From NCBI RefSeq assembly GCF_000759445.1, contig NZ_JRMB01000001.1:186001-250000 (forward strand): a stretch of DNA of 64,000 nucleotides, in the 5' to 3' direction. This document shows positions 35,078 to 44,576 of the stretch, in pieces; the stretch's first letter is position 1, and each line of letters starts with the position of its first letter. The position numbers and the translations under genes are program-made. The stretch comes from Pseudomonas lutea. Its GTDB lineage: Bacteria > Pseudomonadota > Gammaproteobacteria > Pseudomonadales > Pseudomonadaceae. The notes beneath the pieces were generated by a model. It worked only from the letters and a program-made list of their open reading frames with translations. It was not told the origin of the DNA and did no database searches.

Positions 35078-35917
35078 ATGAGTGCTGCAGATACGCCCAT
35101 GGATTTCACTGCCTGGATTGGGCGCACCGAAGAAGCCCAGGATCATCTGAGCGTCAACCTGATCAAGCGCATCGCCGCCACTTTTGGCGAGCCGACCCCG
35201 GCCATTGGGGATCCTCTGCCGCCGCTGTGGCAGTGGTGTTTCTTTCAGGAACCGGTGTTTGAATCGCAGCTCGGCGGTGACGGCCATCCGGCCCGCGGCG
35301 GCTTTCTGCCCCCTGCGGACAATCGCAACCGCATGTGGGCTGGTGGCCGGGTTGAATTCCTCCGGTCGCTCAAAGTGGGCGCTGATGCGCATCGTCTGTC
35401 GACCATCCTGCACATTGAAGAGAAGCACGGTCGTACCGGCTCGCTGCTGTTCGTGACGGTGCGTCACGACTACTCGCAGCAGGGCGAACTCTGCGTCCGC
35501 GAAGAGCAGGACATCGTTTACCGCGAGCCGAACCCGCCCAAGCTCAGTAGTGGCGACGCGCCGGAGCAGGGCGACTGGAACGAGGTTATCGAGCCGACGC
35601 CGACGCTGCTGTTCCGCTATTCGGCAGTGACCTTCAACGGTCATCGCATTCATTACGACTATCCCTACGTCACCGACACTGAAGGCTACTCAGGCCTGGT
35701 CGTGCACGGGCCGATGATCGCCACGTTCAATCTTCGCGCGTTCATCCGCGCCAACCCCGACAGGCACGTGCGGCATTTCGCCTATCGCGGCGTGCGACCG
35801 CTCAACGTGCCGGCGGCCTTCCGCGTAGGTGGGCGCGTCGTCGAGCCTGGCAAAGCGCAGTTGTGGGCGGGCAACGATGCCGGCGTGGCCCAGAGCGCTG
35901 AAGTCCTCTTTGACTGA
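35078..35917 (+). CDS. ich: itaconyl-CoA / mesaconyl-C4-CoA hydratase (MaoC / FAS1-like dehydratase)
   Basis: A 279-residue double hot-dog protein. The N-terminal half holds the FAS1-like dehydratase domain and the C-terminal half the MaoC hydratase motif FNGHRIHYDYPYVTDTEGYSGLVVHGP, with the Asp/His catalytic pair of R-hydratases. Homologues include mesaconyl-C4-CoA hydratase and Ich of P. aeruginosa (PA0878), which adds water to itaconyl-CoA to give citramalyl-CoA. GGAGGG precedes the ATG. It is the first gene of a run of same-direction genes to 44.2 kb. Confidence 0.85.
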   Translation: MSAADTPMDFTAWIGRTEEAQDHLSVNLIKRIAATFGEPTPAIGDPLPPLWQWCFFQEPVFESQLGGDGHPARGGFLPPADNRNRMWAGGRVEFLRSLKVGADAHRLSTILHIEEKHGRTGSLLFVTVRHDYSQQGELCVREEQDIVYREPNPPKLSSGDAPEQGDWNEVIEPTPTLLFRYSAVTFNGHRIHYDYPYVTDTEGYSGLVVHGPMIATFNLRAFIRANPDRHVRHFAYRGVRPLNVPAAFRVGGRVVEPGKAQLWAGNDAGVAQSAEVLFD

Positions 35918-35979
35918 TTGCTTCTTTTACTGAGCCAGCGTGGCGGTCATCCCCGCGCCGGCCGATGCGAGTGAACACC

Positions 35980-37143
35980 ATGAATCCCTACGAAGACGAA
36001 GACCTCAATGCCATCCGTGACGGCGTGCGTGCGCTGTGTGCCGAGTTCCCTGCCGAGTACTGGCGCAGGATCGACGAAGAAAAAGGTTTCCCGGAAGCAT
36101 TCGTCAAGGCGCTGACCGATGCCGGCTGGCTGTCGGCGATGATCCCCGAGGAATACGGCGGCTCCGGCCTGGGCCTGGCGGAGGCCTCTGTCATCCTCGA
36201 AGAAGTGAACGCCTGTGGCGGCAACTCCGGCACGGTGCATGGCCAGATGTACAACATGTTCACCCTGCTGCGCCATGGCAGCGAGGCGCAGAAAAGTTAC
36301 TACTTGCCCAAGCTCGCCAGCGGCGAATTACGCTTGCAGTCGATGGGCGTGACCGAGCCCACCACCGGTACTGACACCACCAAGATCAAGACCACGGCGG
36401 TCAGGCAGGGCGACAAGTATGTGATCAACGGCCAGAAGGTGTGGATCTCCCGCGTGCAGCATTCCGACCTGATGATTCTGCTCGCGCGCACCACGCCGCT
36501 CGCCGAGGTCACCAAAAAGTCCGAAGGCATGTCGATCTTTCTCGTCGACCTGCGTGACGCCATTGGCAACGGACTGACCGTTCAGCCCATCGCCAACATG
36601 GTCAACCACGAAACCAACGAGCTGTTTTTCGACAACCTTGAGCTGCCCGCCGACAGCCTGATAGGCGAGGAAGGCAAAGGCTTCCGCTACATCCTTGATG
36701 GCCTGAACGCAGAACGCACACTGATCGCCGCCGAGTGCATCGGTGACGGGCGCTGGTTCATCGAAAAATCCGCCGCCTACGCCCGTGATCGCGTGGTATT
36801 CGGTCGTCCGATCGGGCAAAACCAGGGCGTGCAGTTCCCCATTGCCGAAGCGCACATCGAGATCGAGGCCGCGGACCTGATGCGTTGGCGTGCCTGTGAA
36901 GAATACGACGCCGGCAAGAACGCCGGGGCCAGCGCCAACATGGCCAAGTACCTGGCCGCAAAGGCATCGTGGGAGGCTGCCAATGCCTGCCTGCAAACAC
37001 ACGGCGGCTTCGGCTTCGCCTGCGAATACGACGTGGAGCGCAAATTTCGCGAAACCCGCCTGTACCAGGTCGCGCCAATCTCCACCAACCTGATTCTTTC
37101 CTACGTCGCCGAGCACTTGCTCGAACTGCCACGCAGTTTCTGA
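35980..37143 (+). CDS. acyl-CoA dehydrogenase of the itaconate cluster
   Basis: A 387-residue FAD acyl-CoA dehydrogenase. MGVTEPTTGTDTTKIKTTA and VWISRVQHSD form the FAD/substrate region. The usual C-terminal YEGT glutamate is replaced (RLYQVAPIS), while Glu245 in LNAERTL aligns with the catalytic Glu of isovaleryl-CoA dehydrogenase, so the base is probably at that alternative site. It corresponds to PA0879. A role on a branched C5 acyl-CoA such as methylsuccinyl-CoA is possible but unproved. An in-frame ATG at 35965 is an alternative start. Confidence 0.84.
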   Translation: MNPYEDEDLNAIRDGVRALCAEFPAEYWRRIDEEKGFPEAFVKALTDAGWLSAMIPEEYGGSGLGLAEASVILEEVNACGGNSGTVHGQMYNMFTLLRHGSEAQKSYYLPKLASGELRLQSMGVTEPTTGTDTTKIKTTAVRQGDKYVINGQKVWISRVQHSDLMILLARTTPLAEVTKKSEGMSIFLVDLRDAIGNGLTVQPIANMVNHETNELFFDNLELPADSLIGEEGKGFRYILDGLNAERTLIAAECIGDGRWFIEKSAAYARDRVVFGRPIGQNQGVQFPIAEAHIEIEAADLMRWRACEEYDAGKNAGASANMAKYLAAKASWEAANACLQTHGGFGFACEYDVERKFRETRLYQVAPISTNLILSYVAEHLLELPRSF

Positions 37144-37153
37144 GGATTCCCCT

Positions 37154-38503
37154 ATGAGCCATACCCAGGCATTGGCGGGGTTCCTCGCCGAGCTGACCTA
37201 CGAGCAAATCCCAGGCGTCGTACTCGACCGCACCGAAGACCTGTTTCTTGACTGGATCGGCTCGGCGCTGGCCAGCCAGGGCGCACGGCCCATCCCGCTG
37301 TTCGAGCGCTACGCCGAACGCATGGGGCCGCAACAGGGCAAGGCAAAGATTCTGGTCAGCGGTCGTGGCACCTCGGCGTATTTCGCCGCGCTGGTGAATG
37401 GCGCGTCGTCGCACCTGGTCGAACAGGACGATCTGCACAACAGCTCGGTGTTGCACCCGGCAACCGTGGTTTTTTCGGCGGTGCTGGCAGCGGCGCAGGA
37501 CCTCGGCAAAACTGGCCAGGACCTGTTGCTGGCGTCCGTGGCCGGCTACGAGGCCGGCATTCGCATCGGCGAATTCATGGGCCGCTCGCACTACCGCATC
37601 TTTCACACCACCGCGACGGTCGGCACCCTCGCCGCAGCGGTCGGTGTGGGTAAGCTGCTGGACTTTGACAAGGAACAATTCATCAACCTGCTGGGCACCG
37701 CAGGCACGCAGGCCGCCGGGTTGTGGGAGTTCTTGCGTGACGCTGCCGATTCCAAACAGCTGCACACCGCCAAGGCTGCAGCCGATGGCCTGCTGGCGGC
37801 GTACCTCACCGAAGACGGCCTGACCGGCGCGCGCAATATTCTGGAGGGCGATCAAGGCATGGCGGCGGGCATGTCCAGCGACAGCGATGCCACCAAATTG
37901 TCCGACCGCCTCGGCAGCCGTTGGGCGCTGGTTGAAACCTCGTTCAAATTCCATGCCTCGTGCCGGCATACCCATCCCGCCGCTGATGCGTTGCTGCACC
38001 TGATGCAACGGGAAGGCCTGCGCCATGAGCAGATCGCCAGGGTCGTCACGCGGGTGCATCAGGGTGCCATTGATGTGCTGGGTCGGGTTGATGTGCCACA
38101 GACCGTGCATCAGGCCAAGTTTTCCATGGGCGCGGTGCTGGGCCTGATCGCAGTCCATGGCAGCGCCCAGCTGATCGAATTTCGCGACCTGGCGCTGACG
38201 GATCCTGACGTTGCTGCGTTCCGCGAAAAGGTCTCGATGGAGCTGGACCCCGAAGTGGATGACGCTTATCCCGCGAGATGGCTGGGCCGGGTCATGGTGT
38301 CCACCACCGATGGCCGCACCCTGAGCGCGGGCATTGATGAGCCCAAAGGCGATCCGGGCAACACCCTGTCCAGGGCCGAGCTTGAGGACAAGGTCCAGCG
38401 CCTGCTGGCGTTCTCCGGTGCGCGCACGGTGGAGCAGGGCACGGCGTTGATTCAGCGGGTCTGGCAGCTGCGCGACGCGCGGGATTTGCACGACCTGATC
38501 TAA
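37154..38503 (+). CDS. MmgE/PrpD-family protein
   Basis: A 449-residue protein of the 2-methylcitrate dehydratase (PrpD) family, corresponding to PA0881. Family segments include GTSAYFAALVNGASSHLVEQDDLHNSSVLHPATVVF and FKFHASCRHTHPAADALL. The family catalyses dehydration or isomerisation of branched tricarboxylates and dicarboxylates (PrpD, cis-aconitate decarboxylase, iminodisuccinate epimerase), so here it may isomerise or dehydrate a C5 diacid related to itaconate. It starts 10 bases after the dehydrogenase with GAGGAT as ribosome site. The glyoxalase-like gene found between these two in P. aeruginosa (PA0880) is absent. Confidence 0.84.
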   Translation: MSHTQALAGFLAELTYEQIPGVVLDRTEDLFLDWIGSALASQGARPIPLFERYAERMGPQQGKAKILVSGRGTSAYFAALVNGASSHLVEQDDLHNSSVLHPATVVFSAVLAAAQDLGKTGQDLLLASVAGYEAGIRIGEFMGRSHYRIFHTTATVGTLAAAVGVGKLLDFDKEQFINLLGTAGTQAAGLWEFLRDAADSKQLHTAKAAADGLLAAYLTEDGLTGARNILEGDQGMAAGMSSDSDATKLSDRLGSRWALVETSFKFHASCRHTHPAADALLHLMQREGLRHEQIARVVTRVHQGAIDVLGRVDVPQTVHQAKFSMGAVLGLIAVHGSAQLIEFRDLALTDPDVAAFREKVSMELDPEVDDAYPARWLGRVMVSTTDGRTLSAGIDEPKGDPGNTLSRAELEDKVQRLLAFSGARTVEQGTALIQRVWQLRDARDLHDLI

Positions 38504-38517
38504 CAGCAACCCTTTTT

Positions 38518-38608
38518 TGTAGGAGCGCGCTTGCCCGCGATGCGGTGTGTCAGAGACAGCGCCGGTGACTGGCACTCCGCAATTCGCGGGCAAGCGCGCT
38601 CCTACAAG
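38518..38608. repeat. REP doublet inside the itaconate cluster
   Basis: TGTAGGAGCGCGCTTGCCCG begins at 38519 and is matched by the inverted CGCGGGCAAGCGCGCTCCTA ending near 38606. The hairpin stands in the 140-base gap between the PrpD-like gene and the CoA-transferase gene, where it could modulate relative expression along the operon. Confidence 0.85.
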
Positions 38609-38643
38609 ATCGTCGCCCGGCATGGGCTATGAGGTTTACGAAC

Positions 38644-39843
38644 ATGACTCAACAACCCCTCCGTCCCCTCGACGGCATCACCGTGGTCAGCCTTGAACAC
38701 GCCATCGCCGCACCGTTCTGCACCCGGCAACTGGCGGACCTGGGTGCGCGCGTGATCAAGATCGAGCGCCCCGGCGTTGGCGATTTCGCTCGGGGCTACG
38801 ACCAGCGCGTCGATGGCCTGGCCTCGCATTTCGTCTGGACCAACCGCTCCAAGGAAAGCCTGACCCTGGACCTCAAGCAGGACGAGGCCGGCGATATTCT
38901 GGAGTCGCTGCTCGGTAAGGCCGACGTGCTGGTGCAGAACCTTGCGCCGGGCGCTGCGTCGCGCATGGGCCTGTCGTTCGAGACCCTGCATGCACGTTTC
39001 CCGCGGCTGATCGTGTGTGACATTTCCGGTTACGGCGAAGGCGGGCCGTACGAGAAGAAGAAAGCCTACGACCTGTTGATCCAGAGTGAAGGCGGCTTTT
39101 TATCGGTGACCGGCGGGCCTGGCGAGAACGAAATGGCCAAGGCCGGATGCTCCATCGCCGACATCGCCGCCGGCATGTACGCCTACACCGGCATCCTTTC
39201 GGCGCTGATGCTGCGCGACAAGACCGGGGAGGGCAGCCGCATCGACGTCAGCATGCTCGAAAGCCTGGTGGAGTGGATGGGTTACCCGATGTATTACGCC
39301 TACAACGGCGCATCGCCGCCGCCAAGGGCCGGAGCATCGCATTCGACGATCTATCCGTATGGGCCGTTTCCTACGGGCGGTGGCGGCACCATCATGCTCG
39401 GTCTGCAGAACGAGCGGGAATGGGCGCTGTTCTGCGAGAAAGTCCTGCTTGAGCCGGCGCTGGCGACGGACGAGCGCTTCTCGGCGAACTTCAAACGATC
39501 TGAAAACCGCGAGGTGCTGAGACAAATCATTGTCGATGGCTTCGCCGCGCTGACGGTCGACGACGTGGTTGCACGCCTGGAAGACGCCCAGATCGCCAAC
39601 GCCCGCGTCAACGACATGCAAGGCGTCTGGGACCATCCGCAGCTCAAGTCGCGTGACCGTTGGCGCGAAGTCGACAGCCCGTCCGGCCCGTTGCCCTCGC
39701 TGCTGCCGCCGGGCCATAACGCGGCGTTTACTCCGCGTATGGACGGCGTGCCGGGCTTGGGTCAGCACACCGCCAGCATCCTCGGCGAGCTGGGGTTTTC
39801 TGCCGAAGACCAGACGCGAATGGCGGCGGGCGGGGTGGTGTAA
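38644..39843 (+). CDS. ict: itaconate CoA-transferase (CaiB/BaiF, class III)
   Basis: A 399-residue class III CoA-transferase. Asp143 in KKAYDLLIQSEGG is the catalytic aspartate that forms the acyl anhydride, and LADLGARVIKIERPGVGD is the N-terminal CoA-binding segment. It corresponds to PA0882 (Ict), which moves CoA from succinyl-CoA to itaconate. The start at 38644 follows GAGG; 38629 is in frame upstream. It follows the PrpD-like gene and precedes the lyase, with repeats on both sides. Confidence 0.87.
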   Translation: MTQQPLRPLDGITVVSLEHAIAAPFCTRQLADLGARVIKIERPGVGDFARGYDQRVDGLASHFVWTNRSKESLTLDLKQDEAGDILESLLGKADVLVQNLAPGAASRMGLSFETLHARFPRLIVCDISGYGEGGPYEKKKAYDLLIQSEGGFLSVTGGPGENEMAKAGCSIADIAAGMYAYTGILSALMLRDKTGEGSRIDVSMLESLVEWMGYPMYYAYNGASPPPRAGASHSTIYPYGPFPTGGGGTIMLGLQNEREWALFCEKVLLEPALATDERFSANFKRSENREVLRQIIVDGFAALTVDDVVARLEDAQIANARVNDMQGVWDHPQLKSRDRWREVDSPSGPLPSLLPPGHNAAFTPRMDGVPGLGQHTASILGELGFSAEDQTRMAAGGVV

Positions 39844-39948
39844 GCCTCACGACCGCGTGGACCTGTCGCCAATGCCCGTCTTTATTGGAACGCGGGGTCC
39901 TTTCGCCATCGCAGAGCGCGGTCCCATTGTCGCTGCCCGCTATTGCAG

Positions 39949-40059
39949 GACCATGCGGACTACTCGCCGTTGCCCGCCATTGCACGACCATGCGGACTAC
40001 TCGCCGTTGCCCGCCATTGCACGACCATGCGGACTACTCGCCGCTGCCCACCATTGTAG
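39949..40059. repeat. 37-bp tandem repeat, three copies
   Basis: Units begin at 39949, 39986 and 40023 with GACCATGCGGACTACTCGCC and end with CCATTGCAC or a variant; a partial copy precedes them (39929-39948). The third runs into a REP head (TGTAGGAGCGCGCTTGCCCG, 40056-40075). The array lies in the 353-base gap between the CoA-transferase and lyase genes; no gene is seen there. Confidence 0.9.
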
Positions 40060-40196
40060 GAGCGCGCTTGCCCGCGAAGAGGCCGGATCATCCGCCATAT
40101 CTTCCGCGGCTGAAAACAGGCTTCGCCATTTAGATCCAGCGCCTTCCGGTCATGCCAGAGGGTTGCGCCGACAATCGTTATTCAGGAGCTTCAACC

Positions 40197-42184
<1,988 letters not shown>

Positions 42185-42305
42185 GCCTTAGATCGTTTCT
42201 CGTTACAGACAGTGACGGTCCGGCGACCACCCCACGTGCGGGTGGTCAGCCCGCACGACCTGCGCTATGCCTGGCTACGTGTGGCGTCCTTTGGAGAAAA
42301 TACCT

Positions 42306-42938
42306 ATGCACCCGCTGACGCGATTCTGGGAGCATCTGGAGGAGGGCATGATTGCCTTCCTGCTGGCTGCCATGACCCTCGTGACATTCGTCTACGTGGC
42401 GTTGAACAACATTTACACCCTGTTTTATTCCCTCAGCGATCAATGGGCGGTCAGCAGTGACTTTTTCGCCGGCATCGGCGATCACCTCATGGGCTATGCG
42501 CAAGCGATGACCTGGAGCGTGGCGCTGACCAAGGCGCTGTTTGGCTGGCTGATCTTTTTCGGCATTTCCTATGGCGTGCGCACCGCGGGCCACCTGGGCG
42601 TCGATGCGCTGGTCAAGAAAACCAGCAAACCGGTGCAGCGCGTGCTCGCCATGCTGGCGTGTGCCTGCTGCCTTGCCTACGCGGGTCTGTTTCTCGTCGC
42701 CAGCTACAAGTGGGTGTCGGCGCTGTTCGTGGCCGGCATCGGTGCCGAAGACCTCGACCGGTTCGGCATCGAGGTGGCGTACATCGCGATCATCGTGCCG
42801 ATCGGCTTTGGCCTGGTGATAGCGCGTTACCTGGAAATCCTCTACCGCATCTGGACGCACCGGCAGACCGGGCTGGGTCTGGCTGACGAAGCGGCCGAAG
42901 CGAGCAAGCTGGCCAACCCTGCCGAGGAGCAGCACTGA
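42306..42938 (+). CDS. dctQ: TRAP transporter small membrane subunit (DctQ type)
   Basis: A 210-residue protein with four membrane helices (GMIAFLLAAMTLVTFVYVALN, ALFGWLIFFGISYGV, VLAMLACACCLAYAGLFLVA, VAYIAIIVPIGFGLVIA). RTAGHLGVDALVKK is the DctQ loop motif. It supports the large subunit and the binding protein in sodium-driven dicarboxylate uptake. The ATG at 42306 follows GGAGAA. It ends in an ATGA overlap with dctM. Confidence 0.88.
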   Translation: MHPLTRFWEHLEEGMIAFLLAAMTLVTFVYVALNNIYTLFYSLSDQWAVSSDFFAGIGDHLMGYAQAMTWSVALTKALFGWLIFFGISYGVRTAGHLGVDALVKKTSKPVQRVLAMLACACCLAYAGLFLVASYKWVSALFVAGIGAEDLDRFGIEVAYIAIIVPIGFGLVIARYLEILYRIWTHRQTGLGLADEAAEASKLANPAEEQH

Positions 42939-44221
42939 TGACCGTTATCTGCCTGTTCCTGTTGCTATTCGTTTTCATGTTTCTGGGCGTGCCCATCGCG
43001 ATTTCCCTCGGATTGTCCGGTGCTGTTTCGATCCTCATGTTCAGTCAGGATTCGCTGAGCTCGCTGGCGATCAAGCTGTTTGAAACGTCCGACAGCTACA
43101 CCTTTCTAGCGATCCCGTTCTTCCTGTTGTCCGGCGCCTTCATGACCACGGGTGGCGTCGCCCAGCGTCTGATCGACTTTGCAAATGCCTGCGTCGGCCA
43201 CATTCGTGGCGGCCTTGCAATTGCCGCAGTGCTGGCCTGCATGCTCTTCGCGGCGTTGTCCGGTTCCTCGCCTGCAACGGTCGCAGCCGTCGGTTCGATC
43301 GCCGTTGCCGGCATGGTGCGTTCCGGTTACCCGAAGGAGTTCGGCGCCGGGATCATCTGCAACGCCGGTACTTTGGGCATTCTGATTCCGCCGTCCATCG
43401 TGATGGTGGTGTACGCCGCAGCCACCGAGACCTCGGTCGGCAAGCTGTTCATCGCAGGCGTGATTCCCGGCATCCTGCTGGGTCTGGCGCTGATGGTGGT
43501 GATCTACATTGTGGCCCGGGTCAAGAAACTTCCGGCCCAGCCACGGGTGACTTTCCGTCAGTGGCTACACACCGCGCAACGCGCATTCTGGGGCCTGATG
43601 CTGCTGGTGATCATCCTCGGCGGGATCTACAGCGGCATGTTTACCCCCACCGAAGCGGCGGCCGTGGCAGCCGTCTATTCGGCGTTCATCGCGTTGTTTG
43701 TGTACAAGGACATGAGCTTCAAGGACTGCCCGAAGGTCCTGCTGGAATCGGGACGGCTGTCGATCATGCTGATGTTCATCATCGCCAATGCGATGCTGTT
43801 CGCCCATGTGCTGACCACCGAGCAGATCCCCCAACAGATCACCGCGTGGGTCATCTCCGAAGGGCTGACGCCGATCGGCTTCCTGATCATGGTCAACATC
43901 GTGCTGTTGATTGCGGGCAGCTTCATGGAGCCTTCGGCAATCATCCTGATCCTTGCGCCGATCTTCTTCCCGATTGCCATGAAGCTGGGGATTGATCCCA
44001 TCCACCTGGGCATCGTCATGGTGGTCAACATGGAAATCGGTCTGGTCCACCCACCGGTCGGGCTCAACCTGTTCGTGACCTCCGCCGTGACTGGCCTGAC
44101 GCTGGGGCAGACCATTCGCGCTGCCTTGCCGTGGCTGTCGATTCTGCTGGTGTTTCTGCTGCTGGTGACTTACGTGCCCTTCATCTCGCTCGCGCTGCCT
44201 AACTGGCTGGGCATGCCATGA
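42938..44221 (+). CDS. dctM: TRAP transporter large membrane subunit (DctM type)
   Basis: A 427-residue protein with about 12 membrane segments, the transport channel of the TRAP system. FAALSGSSPATVAAVGSIAV and GTLGILIPPSIVMVVYA are the conserved substrate/sodium-site loops, and MVVNMEIGLVHPPVGLNLFV is the matching C-terminal one. It overlaps dctQ by four bases. A strong terminator at 44263-44296 closes the cluster. Confidence 0.92.
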   Translation: MTVICLFLLLFVFMFLGVPIAISLGLSGAVSILMFSQDSLSSLAIKLFETSDSYTFLAIPFFLLSGAFMTTGGVAQRLIDFANACVGHIRGGLAIAAVLACMLFAALSGSSPATVAAVGSIAVAGMVRSGYPKEFGAGIICNAGTLGILIPPSIVMVVYAAATETSVGKLFIAGVIPGILLGLALMVVIYIVARVKKLPAQPRVTFRQWLHTAQRAFWGLMLLVIILGGIYSGMFTPTEAAAVAAVYSAFIALFVYKDMSFKDCPKVLLESGRLSIMLMFIIANAMLFAHVLTTEQIPQQITAWVISEGLTPIGFLIMVNIVLLIAGSFMEPSAIILILAPIFFPIAMKLGIDPIHLGIVMVVNMEIGLVHPPVGLNLFVTSAVTGLTLGQTIRAALPWLSILLVFLLLVTYVPFISLALPNWLGMP

Positions 44222-44262
44222 CAGCGTGAGCGATTCAACCGAACTGTGAGCACAGTGCCTTT

Positions 44263-44296
44263 GCCCCCGATGACGCATGTCTTCGGGGGCTTTTTT
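44263..44296 (+). terminator. intrinsic terminator of the itaconate/TRAP operon
   Basis: GCCCCCGA (44263-44270) and TCGGGGGC (44283-44290) form an 8-bp stem, with TTTTTT directly after. It lies 42 bases past the dctM stop. Confidence 0.92.
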
Positions 44297-44576
44297 GTGC
44301 CCGATATTTCCAGTGCGCAAGGGTGCAGTGCTGGCGAGAAAACAGCTGATCTGTACGCTTGATCGGGTTGAAGTGGTTGGTGCCGGGTTGGCCTTTTGGC
44401 CGACTGTGTAGGGCGATTCCTGACTTTTATTAGGACGCTTCTTCTTCGTGTTTTGGCTATGGAATGGGGCTTTGAAATGCCGCATCTTCGCCCGCTTCAG
44501 CCCTCTCTCATGGACGAGTTGATCCGGTTTTGCCTGACCGGTCAGGGGCGCCTTTTCCTGCCAGGGACGCTCATCC
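44297..44576. other. spacer and presumed promoter region of the vgrG gene
   Basis: 280 bases between the dctM terminator and the VgrG start, somewhat lower in GC. A short frame (44396-44635) overlaps the vgrG start and has no recognisable sequence. I see no clear sigma-54 (GGC-N9-TGC) or other promoter. Confidence 0.4.

Noticed and set aside
36758..38623. 621-residue antisense frame over the dehydrogenase and PrpD-like genes
   Set aside because: High GC leaves long open frames opposite real genes. The plus strand carries clear enzyme families with ribosome sites.
29102..40059. Possible CRISPR arrays at the 46-bp, 130-bp and 37-bp repeats
   Set aside because: In each case the copies are adjacent with no unique spacers, and no cas gene is in the window.
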